Part shown: positions 34,290 to 45,479 of the stretch, one piece after another
Numbering within the stretch: the stretch's first letter is position 1
Layout: the number at the start of each line of letters is the position of its first letter
Source: Tanypteryx hageni
Taxonomy: Eukaryota; Arthropoda; Insecta; Odonata; Petaluridae
DNA length: 64,000 nucleotides
NCBI GenBank assembly: GCA_028673005.1
Contig: CM054116.1
Location: 148,921,173 to 148,985,172 of the forward strand
Direction of reading: 5' to 3'
The notes under the pieces: generated by a model
Seen by the model: only the letters and a program-made list of their open reading frames with translations
What the model was told of the DNA's origin: nothing
The model's database searches: none
Program-made: the position numbers and the translations under genes

Positions 34290-35380
34290 GTGTATGACAA
34301 GCAGTTTTGTGAAGAACGTATTTTTAATTACAGGTTTGTTTGTGTTCCCATCGGAAGAGGATTATACTTATCATCTCCAAGCACCAAATGCTTCTGCATC
34401 ATCATGTCTGTGTGCCGGAAGATTCCAACGCGTGACAAGGTAAAATTCCCCGTTTTTGGCACCCCTACCGAATTTGGTTATCAAGTTCTTCCTACGTATG
34501 CAGAAGTAATGAGATGTTACCTTTATGTTCAACATGAAATGAAGGAGATCTCAGAAAATGATCCTAGTGCTGCTGAAATATCTGACAAAGTAGCAAATAA
34601 GGTTCAGGATGTTTGGCTTATGGCATCTATACCAACTGTTCCTTCGAAGTGAATCAAGGAAAGAATCCTGGAATATAAAACAAAATACAGGAATTTGTTG
34701 AAACCATAAAGGGAGAGAAAACAACAAAAGTTATAATGAAAGGATGATGAAGTTCAAAGAGGAATCTGAAAGGCTATTCGACATTACCACGTGTAAATGC
34801 AATTTCTATAGTTGTTCATGCCAAAAAGATAGAAAAATACCACAACAGGAAAAGGATTTTCTGTTTGATCAGAGAGGTCCTCACCAAATGTTTATTGGCC
34901 AACTTGATTGCTGCACCACCAAGTTGCTGAAGAGGAAAGCGGAGAGGGAAGCAAAGGAAAACGCTCGCATTCAAACATTTTTGGCATCAAATGCGAAAAT
35001 ATCCTCTTCCTTTTCTGAAGACAAGGAACAGTTACCTGAAGAAGATAATATGGAATTAAATACTGACGAGGCTTTTAAATTTGCTGCAGCCACCAGCTCC
35101 ACTTCTCAAATGTGGGTAAATCTTGCCACAATGGCTATTGTAGACAGACTAAAATGATTGAGAAATCAACCAAAGGAGTCCGAAGATTCATCATCCCTAA
35201 ATTGAATTTTAATGCTGAAGACTATATCGATTTAGTCTACTGGAAGGAATGTAAAGTCACAGAACCACCGATGTTGTCCCATTTTTCAGATGATGCATTA
35301 CATTCATTCATCAGAAGTTGCGACGCCATTGCTGACAAAATACCTAAATATCCATGCCATATGCAGGACGTGGAATGATG
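34290..35380 (+). pseudogene. Uncharacterised transposon protein, central part
   Basis: Three adjoining frames (34290-34652, 34744-35157, 35112-35378). They show SDKVANKVQDVWLMASIPTV, then MKFKEESERLFDITTCKCNF with a Cys cluster (CKCNFYSCSCQKDRK), then FLFDQRGPHQMFIGQLD and an acidic stretch. From memory the order IPTV, FDI-CKC, DQR-MFIG is characteristic of large unclassified proteins common in insect genomes. The C-terminal half is absent here. The function is unknown; a DNA-binding role for the Cys cluster is inference. Confidence 0.55.
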
Positions 35381-35706
35381 TGTCCAGCTTGTAACTCATG
35401 CCGCAGCTTCTCTGTGTGGAGAAAATAGCAGGGATGAATTCATCCAATCACAAATCCTCTTTCGAAAAATCACGCCTGCATTTAAAAGCAAATCTGACTA
35501 TAATCCACATTCATAATTTCTTAAATAAAATACTGTGCCCACATGGATGGGTGGTTGGGATAGGCATGGGTGGGGCTCCTAAGTGCAGATACCTGCCCGT
35601 GGTGGGCCCTGGGTTGCTTCAGACTGGTAATGCTTAAGCAAGCGAAAGGCTGCACATATAACTCAAAACGGTAAAAATCAAACATTTTATGTAGTTTCCC
35701 AATAAT

Positions 35707-35955
35707 CTACAAAGAAGAAAATTTCTTTAATAACACTGGCATATAAATACTATCATCACAAGAACGATTTGGTATCAGGGCATTTAGTTCAAAGCGAAAT
35801 GATACCAGAGGAGTAAAACTGTGCATCGAAAAATGGGTACTCTGCAGGCTGCTTACCCGGACGTTTGGACGAAAATTCAAGGTTGTTGGTGCACCGGAAG
35901 ATATTTTTTTATCACAATGCAATTTTATACAGTCATTATAGGGTACCACAGGCAT
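35707..35955 (-). CDS. 82-codon open frame in right inverted repeat
   Basis: Mirror partner of 33816-34064 (MPVVPYNDCIKLHCDKKISS ...), the same start, stop and length after about 17 percent divergence. Coding status is unproven. Confidence 0.3.
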   Translation of the reverse strand: MPVVPYNDCIKLHCDKKISSGAPTTLNFRPNVRVSSLQSTHFSMHSFTPLVSFRFELNALIPNRSCDDSIYMPVLLKKFSSL

Positions 35956-36084
35956 ATTTTCCGCTCCCCTGCCGATATCGAAATCGAAAAGTGTTTTTTC
36001 GATCCACCCTAGTGTATACTCAAAATATCATAATGAGTTTGGTGAAACTGCATACATTTCACTAAACATGTATACTCAAAACCA

Positions 36085-36210
36085 TGGAGAAACCGCAGTT
36101 GGTGAGGGATTACCATAATACTTTTCCTTGCAGTGTCCTGGGTTCGACTCCAGATGCCCCAGAAATTCTCCCATAAGTTAGCATGGGAAAAAGTTATTCC
36201 AGTGTGTAGA
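36085..36210 (+). repeat. tRNA-like SINE relic
   Basis: CAGTTGGTGAGGG (36096-36108) resembles a polymerase III A-box and GGTTCGACTCC (36141-36151) is a good B-box, at normal tRNA spacing. The tRNA stems do not close cleanly, so this is a SINE or tRNA-derived remnant, not a functional tRNA. Confidence 0.55.
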
Positions 36211-36414
36211 CCATCTAAGAGGTTTAGATAGCTGAAAATTTGCAGGTTTATAGGATTTTGCTCACAAACAACTATAAAAATTGAAAATTTCAAAATTGTT
36301 AAGTTTTAGATGTTGTTTAACTCCATTTGTACATTAAAGTGTAATAATTTTTATCTTGGAAACTATAAGTCATAGATACCAGTTTTTGCAAACATATTGT
36401 AGTAAATTTTATAT

Positions 36415-39400
36415 CATCATCATCATGCTTCTGTCCGAAGACAGGTTTTAACTGAATCGCTGCCTCCATTTCTCTCTCTCCCTAGAAGCCTCTTTTATAC
36501 CTCTATAAATATTATATCCCTGCTTTATATCATCTAATATTCCTATTCTTCTTCTCCCTCTTCCTCTTCTTCCACTAATTTTTCCTTCTAAGATCGTCCT
36601 TTGTAAACACTGTCTTCTCAATATGTGCCCTATCCCATTTGCTTTTCTTTCCCTGATTGTTTTTATTAGCGTCCTTTCTTCTCCCACCATTTCTAATACT
36701 TCTTCGTTTCTCTTCCTCTCTGTCCATTTCACTTTCATCATTCTTCTCCATACCCACATCTCAAAACTTTCTAAATATTTTTCCTCCTTTCTCCTTACCG
36801 TCCATGTCTCTGCACCATAAAGAGCTATGCTCCATATGTAGCATTTTGCTAATTTCTTCCTTGTTTCTAAATTTATTTTCTTGCTTGTGAGAAGCTCCTT
36901 CTTCTCGTTAAATGCTGCTTTTGCCATTGCAATCCTACTTCTGATGTCCTGTGTACTACTTCCATCCTGTGCTAAAATACTGCCGAGATATTTGAAACTA
37001 CTTACTTGTTCCAATTTTTGGCCATTTACCATTATATTTAATTCTTTATGTTCCTTTGAAACCACCATGACTATCGTTTTTTCTGCATTGATATTCATTC
37101 CATATTGTTGCCCAACCTCCACTAGTCTGTCTGACATCCTCTGAAGCTCTTTCTCACCTTCTGCTATTAAGCCCTGATCATCTGCGTATTTAATGGTGGT
37201 AATACTTTCACCTCCTATCTTAAATCATTTCTCTTCCATCAACGCTTCTTCTGTTATTGTTTCTGCATAAATATTAAATTTCGCTGGTGAAATAGGACAA
37301 CCCTGCCTCACTCCCCTCCCTATTGAAGTACTTTTTGTTTCTTCTCCTTCAACCCTGACTCTAATCTTTTGATCAAAGTAAAGATTTTTAAGCAGTCTTT
37401 TATCTTTCCAATCTATTTTTATTTTGTTTAAAATACCCAGCATTTTATCCCATTTCACTTGGTCCAAAGCTTTCTCCCAATCTACAAAACAAAAATACAT
37501 ACCTTTATTGACTTCTAGCACTCTTTCTATCATCATCCTCATACATCCTATAGCACCTCTAGTCCCCCTTCCTCTTCTGAAACCAAACTGATTATCTTGC
37601 AGCTCCTTTTCTATTTTACATTCAATTCTTTTGGTTATTATTCGGGTTAGAACTTTAGCTGTATGAGAAATTAAACTAATAGTTCTGTAATCCTTACAAC
37701 ATTTTGCATTGTTCTTTTTCTCCAGTGGTACCATCACAACATCTAAAAAATCTTCAGGCCATATGCCAGTATCATATACTTGGTTAAAAAATTTTGTGAG
37801 TTGCTTAACTGCTTTTGACCCCAAAACCTTAAGAACGTCCACGGGTATATCATCACTCCCAACAGCCTTCCTTCTTTTCATGTCATCAATTGCTCTTTTA
37901 ACTTCAGACTCGAGAATACTTGGTCCTAGCTGATCTTCTTCCACATCCTCTTCTTCATTTAATTCAATATTTCTTGGCTTTCCTTCTTTGTCATACAGAA
38001 CCTCAATGTATTCTTTCCAGACATTCTTTACATCGTCTGGCTCCGATACTATTTTACCACTTTTGTTCATGATTCCTTTACGTCCTATCTTTCTTGCTTT
38101 TTTCTTGAATAGTTCCCTTGCTTTGCTATACATGAGGTCTGTTTTACATATTCTTTCACATTCAACAATCTCCCCGCATTTCTCATTTATCCACTGTTCT
38201 CTGGCTTTATCTGTTTCCCTTCTTAAAGCATTATTTAACTCCTTGTATTTTCTTTGGCCTTCTTCAGTGTTCATGTTCTTCCACTTTCTCCGCTCTTCCA
38301 TTTTTTGCAGCATGGCTGCTGTGATCCAGGGTTTTTTGTTTCTTTCACCCGTTATCTTTCCTACCTTCTTTTCCATTACATCTTTAATGTTGCTATGGAT
38401 GTATCTCCACTCCTCATCTACATTCTTCCTATTTTCTTCAGCTCTCCCCCCCAACCTTTTCTCCAGCTCAGTCATGATAGCTTCCTTGTTTTTAAGGAGT
38501 TCCTCTAAGTTCCATTTCTTGTTAACTCTCATGTTTCTCTTAACGCTCTTCAGTCTACATTGTATATTTGCCAACAAAAGGTTGCGGTCAGAATCGATAT
38601 CTGCCCCTGGTAGTGTTTTCACATTTTTAATGCTATTTCTAAATCTTTCATTGACTAGTATGTAATCTATCTGGTATCATCTCTGGTCTCCTGGGCTTCT
38701 CCATGTGTAAAGTCTCCGCTGGTGATGCTTAAACCATGTATTAGTTACAATTAATCTATTTCTATGGCAGAATTCCACAAGTTTATCCCCTCTTTCATTT
38801 CTCTTCCGTAGTCCATATTTTCCCACTATGTTATCTTCCTGTCCCTCTCCGACTACACTGTTCCAATCTCCCATTACTATGGTGGTGATCCTTCCTTTTC
38901 CCTCATCCTCCAATATCTCCATAATCTGTTCATAGATTTCATCTACTTCGTCGTCGCCAGCATTAGTTGTTGGCATATACACTTGAATTATAAGCATATC
39001 CACTGGCTCCATCTGGAGTTTTACGGCTATTAATCTATCATTAACTGTCACTACCTTACTAATTATTTCAGCTATCTCTTTTCTCATTATAATCCCCACT
39101 CCCCTTTCCTTTTTCTCCCCTCCCGAGTAAATAATCTTAAATTCGTCTGAATTTATCTCGCCTTCTCCTTCCCACCGGACTTCACTAAGACCTACTATAC
39201 CTACATTATTCCTTCTCATTTCCCTTTTTAAGTTCTCTAGTTTACCCCCTGAATTCATAGTCCTAACATTCCATGTGCCTATTTTTAATTTCTCACTACT
39301 TGCTTTCTTATTAATCTTACATTTCCTCTGTGCATCCCCTAGGGTAGTCCGCACCCGGAGATCTGATTGGGGGATTATTTTACCTCCGGAATATTTTACC

Positions 39401-39745
39401 CCAGAAAGATCCATAGAGGTATTTTCAGCTTTTCAGCCTATCATGGGAAATATAATGAGGTAGTTTCCCCTTGCTTTCCTCATCGCAGTTTCACAGAGTG
39501 ATTACCCATCTGTAGCTGTTCAGATCCACGTGATCACCACCTACAGAGGTACTGTGCAAGCTGCTGCCCTTGCACAGGGGGATGTAAAACCCCCAAGACT
39601 GCTTCTTAGTCTGACTCTTCCCCTCAGACCTTTCCGGCTTGGATGGTCCTACCAGGAGAATTATCTCCCGCCGGCATAGCTCTTTGGTTCGTAAGAGTAC
39701 ACAAACCCTCCCACCTCTGTAAGGTTATGCAGTCCTTAGGGAGGG
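36415..39745 (-). mobile_element. Full-length RTE/BovB-type LINE, family B copy 2
   Basis: Flanked by an 11-bp duplication AAATTTTATAT (36404-36414 and 39746-39756). The minus strand has a 5' leader of about 330 bp, one long coding frame, a hairpin CCTGTCTTCGGACAG and a (GAT)n tail. Short tandem tails are a hallmark of RTE elements. At 3331 bp it is a complete insertion. Confidence 0.95.
36448..39414 (-). pseudogene. RTE-B endonuclease-reverse transcriptase, two stops
   Basis: A single frame of 988 codons from ATG 39414 (MDLSGVKYSGGKIIPQ) to TAA 36448-36450. N-terminal endonuclease: GTWNVRT, LSEVRWEG, MGDWNSV; the catalytic SDH motif reads DSDRN, a His to Arg change relative to copy 1 (DSDHN). 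The RT core shows DNQFGFRRGRGTRGA, CFVDWEKALDQ, GRGVRQGCPISP and the catalytic IKYADDQG. The C-terminus has the clade-typical ETWTVRR and RRGRGRRRIG blocks. Only two in-frame stops occur, TGA at 38677-38679 (CGA in copy 1) and TGA at 37225-37227 (AGA in copy 1). The protein would nick DNA and reverse-transcribe its RNA. Inactive here but young. Confidence 0.95.
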
Positions 39746-39756
39746 AAATTTTATAT

Positions 39757-41432
39757 AGTAAATAAAAATTTTGAAATAGTTCAACAATGCGACCGCTAAA
39801 TATTCGCAATTGTGTAAAGATATTTTTAAGGTTTATGTATTTCCGAATGTGCTATGCAGCTGAAGTTTTTTATAGCAAGAATTTGTAATAAAAACGAAAT
39901 AGGGATTATAGAAATTCTGCTATTTTAATTTGTTTGGTTGTCAAAAATTTCTCAAGTTTAAACAAATAGGTAAATGTTTAGGTACTATGGGGCAAGCTAG
40001 GTAGCTGAAATTTTTATGTTATTTAGAGCTTACTCCATATCCACAAATAAACATTTGATAACCACCATGAGGTTATTGTGGCCATTAAAAATATTTAAAA
40101 TTTTAACAATTAGAAAAATATTATTTCACTTCTAGTTTTGCTATAACTTTAAAATTTAGCAGAAATGTGTAGAATTAGTGCACGATAATGTAAAAATTAT
40201 AATAATTTAAAATTTTCAAATTTTAGGAAGTTTTAATCAAATTTTGTTCCATAGTGAAAGAACGATAATTGGTGCAGAGATGAAATCTTTGGGATTAAAA
40301 AATATTTCTAATAATGAATTATCATTATTAAAAAATAATTAATTTTTCAAGGTCAGATGAAATGCACCAACTACTAGTATCATTATAGATAGACTTTCCT
40401 TACAGAGGAATAACATATAGCATATATATAGGAGGATACTAATGTTTAGGCACTTCCAGAAGAGCAGCAGATTAGATTTTTTTATTGATAGAACTATGCG
40501 CAAAACCAACTAGAAAAAACGAAAATCTTGAAAAAGTTCAACAACGCCACCGCTAAAAATTCGAAATTGTTTAAACAAATTTTTAAGGTTTATGTATCTC
40601 CGAATGTGCAACAGAGCTGAAATTTTTTTCTTAGATAAAATTTATAAAAAACGAAATAGGGATTATACATTTTTTTATATTTAAATTTGTTTGGAAGTTA
40701 AAATTCTTAAAGTTTAAAGAAACAGGTAAATGTTTAGATACTACCAGGTAAGATAGGGAGCTGAAATTTTTAAGTAATTTAGATCTTAGTCTATATAAAC
40801 GAATAAACATTTCAATGTCTGCATGAAATTGTTTTCCAGATATGCAGGAGACTCGAAAATTTTCATATCAGTCAAATTATTTACAAAACCAACTATGAAA
40901 TACAAAAATCTTGAAAAAGTTCAACAATGCAGCTGCAATTGTTTACACAAATTTTCTAGATTTATGTATTTCCAAATGTGCTACGGAACTGAAATTTTTT
41001 TACAGCAAAAAATTGTAAAAAAACGAAATATGGATCAAAGAAATTTTGATATTTTAGTTTGTTTGGCTGTTAAAAATTCTTAGTTTAAAAAAATAGATAA
41101 ATGTTTAGGTAATACAGGGCGAGCTACGATGCTGAAATTTTAAAGTTATTTAGAGGTCAGCGCAAATGCACAAATAAACATTTGAATATTTCCTTGAAAT
41201 TTTTAATGCGGCTGTTATATATTTTTAAAATTTAAACACTTAGAAAAATATAATTTCACTTCTAGATTTGCTATAACTTTAAAATTTGCCAGAAATGTGG
41301 CATTAGTAACCTAAAATGGAAAAGTAATGGTTTTTAAGGTGAAATGATATGCTTGCAGAATGAAAGCACCAAATTACTTGTATAATATATGTTAATCCTC
41401 CTCCGTAAGGAACATTTATATGTAATGACGAG
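39757..41432 (+). mobile_element. Helitron-like repeat Y, two head-to-tail copies
   Basis: The first copy ends CCAACTACTAG (40367-40377) followed by T and lacks its hairpin. The second starts directly after, with GACTTTCCTTACAGAGGA and GGAGGATACTAATG, and ends near 41395 with a degraded hairpin (GCTTGCAGAATGAAAGC). Bodies are AT-rich with internally repeated blocks and have no coding capacity. Confidence 0.6.
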
Positions 41433-42083
41433 TAGACTGTGCTTGCAAATTGCAAGCGCTTCAAAAAATAACCATACACCAAGATCTAAACTCTTAAATA
41501 AAGCAACGAGATTTCCAGGGCAACAGCACTTCAGTAACGTGGAGCTTATATGCATAAAATAATAAATTCTATGAGTAATAGCAGTATTTTTATAATTTTC
41601 CGTGAAATTAAGGCAACTATCCGCAATTTCCAAATTCTCTGGCAATCAGCTAGTGTCCAAGTTGTCATAATTCAAGTTTAGTGACTCAGATCATGCTGCA
41701 TGAGCAATAAGAATAATCATCATTAAGACAATACCCTTTACACTAATATTATGGAAAAATTAGGAAATTTTGTGTTAAGGTTATGGCATCATTATCAATG
41801 CCCTTTGTATGTATTTGGATTTAAAAATTGCAAAATAGGTATGACGCCATTATATTTAACAATTGAAAAGAGTTTAAATGCCTCAAAAAACTACGAAACG
41901 CAACATAAAAATACTTTTCACGTTTTACCGTCACTGCTATCAGGGTTGCTTCTCCTATTGTGGTACCTTACAGCCTTGGAGAAAAACAAATCTATTTGCT
42001 CCTTCCTACAGTCGATAGCCCAAATTTAATCATCATGTTTGTGCTTTCAGTAATACGTGAGAATTGCAATCACCTATGATACC
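41433..42083 (-). repeat. Repeat X, copy 2, first segment
   Basis: On the minus strand it ends with a hairpin GCTTGCAATTTGCAAGC (41441-41457) and a CTCG end, resembling the Y repeat terminus, so X may also be Helitron-like. It matches copy 1 from AATAATAAATTC-type sequence onward. The frame 41751-42029 within it is not supported as coding. Interrupted at 42083 by the BEL/Pao element. Confidence 0.6.
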
Positions 42084-42182
42084 TGTTGAGATTTGAATTG
42101 CTGTGGGTAACTAACTTCTTCCCCTGCGGTTTGATTTGGACCCGTCCGTGGGTCATGTGATGTGACGTGACAGAGGAGAAGG
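42084..42182 (+). repeat. 5' LTR remnant of BEL/Pao element
   Basis: The first 99 bp match the 3' LTR (49604 onward) with a handful of differences, then similarity stops abruptly after GACAGAGGAGAA. Confidence 0.9.
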
Positions 42183-42189
42183 GGGAAGG

Positions 42190-43400
42190 ATTGTTGTTTG
42201 TACGCAGAGGGATATTATCCCGTGCTAGGCCCCAGTGCGCCTTTAGGGCAAGGTTAATTCCTAAGGCTTCCCGAGGCACGTGCCTTATTCATGACCTGTC
42301 CCCTTGGACCCAATTCTACAATAAGCCAAAGTTTTCTTTGCAAGACGCCGCTAAGGCCATGCTTCAGATACCATTCGGAGCCACTATGGCTAAAGTGGAC
42401 TTAGAAGATGGGTTCTACCAAATTCCGATTCAGCACCAGCATCAGAAATATTACGGCATTTTGCTAAATGGAAGAGGGTACCAGTTTAACAGATTACCCA
42501 TGGGCCAGGCCCTGGCACCCGCCATCATGCAGAGATGGGCCCGGGCAGTGGCGAAAGAAGTCGAAACCATCACCGGGGTCAGGATGCTATGCTACCTGGA
42601 TGACTGGTTGCTGGTGGACAACAATCTTTCCAGCGAAAAGGTAAGACAAGTGATTAGATTCCTGCAAGAAGATTTAGGAATCTCCATCAACTTTACCAAG
42701 TGCATCCTCACCCCTATGACACGGCTCAAATATTTGGGCGTTATGATTGATACAAGGCTAATGCAGCTATGGCTTACCCCTAATAGCCTGGCTAAAGTGC
42801 ACCATGCAATTAGTGTTTGCCCCCGAATTAGGAGTGTAGATATCCCTAAAGCAGCAGGCTACATAGCATGGGTATGCTATATTTTAGCCCTCCCCTACTA
42901 CCTTATTTCCGATATGTATAAAAGAGATGACCACATGTTACTGGAGGCTTGAGACGCAGGCCTCTTTAATAAGAAAAGGTGCTTCGCTACGGAAAGTGCA
43001 ACACCATTAGAAGTGTACAGTGATGCAATGCCTTGGCAGCTTGCCTGGGTAATTCCCAAAAGAAATTTAACAGAGATACTTCCGCTACACGAGGAGCTGC
43101 CCATCTACCTCGCAGAAGCAGAAACCGCCACCGCCGAGCATCTACCAGCAAAAAGGAGACTGGTGATATGTTTGGACAACTTGGCGGTGATATATTGTTT
43201 ATTCAAGGGAAAAGGACTATTATTTACTCACACTGTACATAGAAATTTGTATTTTAATTTGATTAAAGAATTATCACAAGATGTGACATGGGCATACGTT
43301 CCCTCAAGTCTCAATCCAGCCGATCGTCCTTCCCGCAAATATGCCAGATCGGCTTCTCATTGGCTGAATCTGGTAAATAGGCAGGAGGGGCAGACCTGGT
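42190..43400 (+). pseudogene. Reverse transcriptase-RNase H with YLDDW motif, one stop
   Basis: The open frame from within the LTR to 42952 reads ARLIPKASRGTCLIHDLSPW, AKVDLEDGFYQIPI, YQFNRLPMGQALAPAI and the catalytic LCYLDDWLL. A TGA at 42950-42952 interrupts. The same frame then gives an RNase H with VYSDAMPWQLAW, AEAETATAEH, ICLDNLAVIYCLFKG and LNPADRPSR, matching the four acidic positions expected. YLDDW is typical of DIRS-like reverse transcriptases, but no recombinase follows. The N-terminus is missing. It copies RNA to DNA and removes the RNA strand; the lineage is uncertain. Confidence 0.75.
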
Positions 43401-44022
43401 GGGATCAGTCGGGGATTGGAACTCGGAGGAGCGTGCGCCCAACAACAACCAGGAAACAGTTCGATTTATGCCCGTGCACACGCACGCAAACCCAGTTACG
43501 CCATCCGCACCGCCAATGGCTTCCTCTTCACCGCATACCTCTCCGAGCTGTACCGGACAACAGTCGCCATCGCTATTCTCCGAGGACCCGCGCTTCACCG
43601 CGATGGTGGAAAAAGTCGAGACTTTGTCACAGCAATTGCAGGTCTTCATGGAGACACATTCCGCTGCTAATCAGTCTACGTCATCCTCAACAGCAGCCCC
43701 ACCATCCTGGGCCTCCTTGCGCCTAGAAGAACCACCGATCCATGACCTTCCACCGGATCCTGAAGTCCTACAGCTAACTTTAGTAGTCAAGGCCTGCAAA
43801 CATTCTGCTACCAAACATTTTGGTCCTTCGGGCCGGATTTCTTTGAGTGATAAAATACTTCGCTCATCAAAACTAACATCAGGAGTATACAGCACTCGTA
43901 GCAGCCTTTGTACCCTCGCAGCAGCCATCAAGAAATCACACAGAGCCACTTGTGACGACGTGAAGCAGACCCTTATTAGCCTCGCAGCGGGCGCTTGGAC
44001 GGCGCGGAGCTCCTCCCGGTAA
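43399..44022 (+). CDS. Gag-like open frame overlapping the polymerase end
   Basis: A frame of 207 codons (MGSVGDWNSEERAPNNNQE ...) begins as the RNase H domain ends, in another frame. It has a Pro/Ser-rich N-terminus, a short coiled-coil candidate (FTAMVEKVETLSQQLQVFM), a Ser/Thr-rich linker and a helical C-terminal part ending in basic SSSR. This layout is gag-like, but no CCHC knuckle is visible and I recognise no homologue. The position downstream of polymerase is the reverse of the usual order. The other frame across 43400-43726 is Arg/Pro-rich and looks like a shadow. Confidence 0.45.
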   Translation: MGSVGDWNSEERAPNNNQETVRFMPVHTHANPVTPSAPPMASSSPHTSPSCTGQQSPSLFSEDPRFTAMVEKVETLSQQLQVFMETHSAANQSTSSSTAAPPSWASLRLEEPPIHDLPPDPEVLQLTLVVKACKHSATKHFGPSGRISLSDKILRSSKLTSGVYSTRSSLCTLAAAIKKSHRATCDDVKQTLISLAAGAWTARSSSR

Positions 44023-44167
44023 CAGTCGCGTCATTGGCGGGCGGCAATACATGCCAGATAAGTATTACTAGGCTGGTTCTTTTTTTCGATTTCATCCTTA
44101 TATCCTAACCATTGTTCTTTAATTTTGTCCCATTATCCATTCCTATTTGTTTCCATTACATTTAACG

Positions 44168-45460
44168 ATGGATACCAAGGAAAGGATGGTTTTAATTAAA
44201 ACTAGAGGGTTGGTTAAGGCAAGTCTTACGCGAATGAAAAATTACGTTGACAAGTTTGAAGAAGGGTCAGATACTACAGAGTTAAGAATCAGATTAGAAA
44301 GAATGCCCACCATTTCACAAGATTATGATGATGTCCAACAGCAGCTGGAATTGCAAGACGATGAGAACCACCACTTGGATAGAGAAACATTTGAAGATTC
44401 CTATTACGCATTGCTAGCAAGAATGATGCATATTCTGGAGGAAGGGATGGGGGCACGCTCCGTTCATGCTGATACCTCGCCTTCGAGAAACAGCAGTGGC
44501 AGCTCAAACTTGAGAAACATTAAACTACCAAACATTAACCTACCGATGTTTAGTGGAAAGGTTATAGAATTTATGCATTTTTTTTATATGTTTAATAGTC
44601 TAGTTATAAACAATAATACCATAGATGATATTTTACGGTATCATTATTTACATTCGTCACTTACCGGAGAAGCTCACAAGCTGATTGAAAATTTACCCAT
44701 TACATCAGACAACTTTAAGGTTGCATGAGATATAATTTGTAGGCGTTATAACAATCCTAAAATTATTGCTATGGCCCATGTTAAGAATATATTTTCTCTG
44801 CAAATGGTGAACCAAGGCTCTGTGTCAGAATTAAGGGAATTGTTGAATCAATTTAATAGCAATTATAATGCATTGGAGGCGTTGCAACTAGAAATACCGC
44901 TGAGCGAAGTTCTTTTGCCGCAGTTAGTTCTTGAAAGATTAGATGAACAAATTTGTAAAGAATGGGAGTCAAGATCAAATTCTCATCAATTCACAAGTTT
45001 GACTGAATTACTTGAAGTTTTGGAAAATAGGTGCCAAGCCTTGGAATTAGTGAAATCAAGGCATATTACTAAGGAAAATATTAATTTTAGCAGAAATTCT
45101 AAGAATGTGAATCAATCATAAGTATCAACTAACAGCCAATGTCCTTTGTGCAGTCAGAGTCATTTTATCCACAAATGCGATCAATTCTCAGGGAAGAGTG
45201 TCCTAAAACAGATTGAGTTTGTGAAACAGAAAAACCTTTGTTACAACTGTTTGCAATCAAATCACAAGGTGAGCGAGTGCAGGTCACGCAATTGTCACTC
45301 TTGTGGTAAGAGGCACCACACACTATTGCACAGAGAATTCAGCACAACTTTGAGCTCAAATCATCAACTCAATCCCAGCTCTCAGCAACAAGGAACATTA
45401 AACAGTGAACCCTTAGAGAATGTTCCTGAATATCAACCCAGTAATACGATGTCATAATGT
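44168..45460 (+). pseudogene. BEL/Pao gag with zinc knuckles, two stops
   Basis: Start ATG 44168 (MDTKERMVLIKTRGLVKAS). The conserved block IKLPNINLPMFSGKVIEF ... FNSLV ... YLHSSLTGEAHKLIENLP is the DUF1759-type gag of BEL/Pao. In-frame stops at 44726-44728 and 45119-45121 separate it from two zinc-knuckle-like clusters (CPLCSQSHFIHKC and LCYNCLQSNHKVSEC with RNCHSCGKRHH). Gag forms the particle and binds the RNA genome. The frame is otherwise continuous to 45457. Confidence 0.88.
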
Positions 45461-45479
45461 TCCTTAAAGAACAGGACAC

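Larger units (their letters stand above)
33763..36009 (+). mobile_element. DNA transposon with about 300-bp terminal inverted repeats, superfamily unclear
   Basis: Ends read GGGTGGGTCAAAAAAACACT (left) and, inverted, GGGTGGATCGAAAAAACACT (right). Inverted similarity continues for about 300 bp at roughly 83 percent by eye. Flanks TAGTA and TAGTG suggest a TA or 5-bp duplication. The interior carries a broken uncharacterised protein on the plus strand. It is not the same family as 19059-21770. Confidence 0.8.
42183..44030 (+). mobile_element. Foreign retroelement segment with YLDDW reverse transcriptase
   Basis: This replaces the rest of the 5' LTR and leader of the BEL/Pao element. It is visibly more GC-rich than its surroundings. 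It encodes RT plus RNase H and an overlapping downstream gag-like frame. No LTR, inverted repeats, integrase or tyrosine recombinase is seen within it. Confidence 0.65.

Noticed and set aside
41751..42029. 92-codon plus-strand frame
   Set aside because: Lies in repeat X; no motif, and the other X copies do not keep the frame.
42190..43400. Endogenous hepadnavirus interpretation of the RT-RNase H segment
   Set aside because: The catalytic motif is YLDDW rather than the hepadnaviral YMDD, and no terminal-protein or core-like region is recognisable; a DIRS-like or unclassified retroelement fits better.
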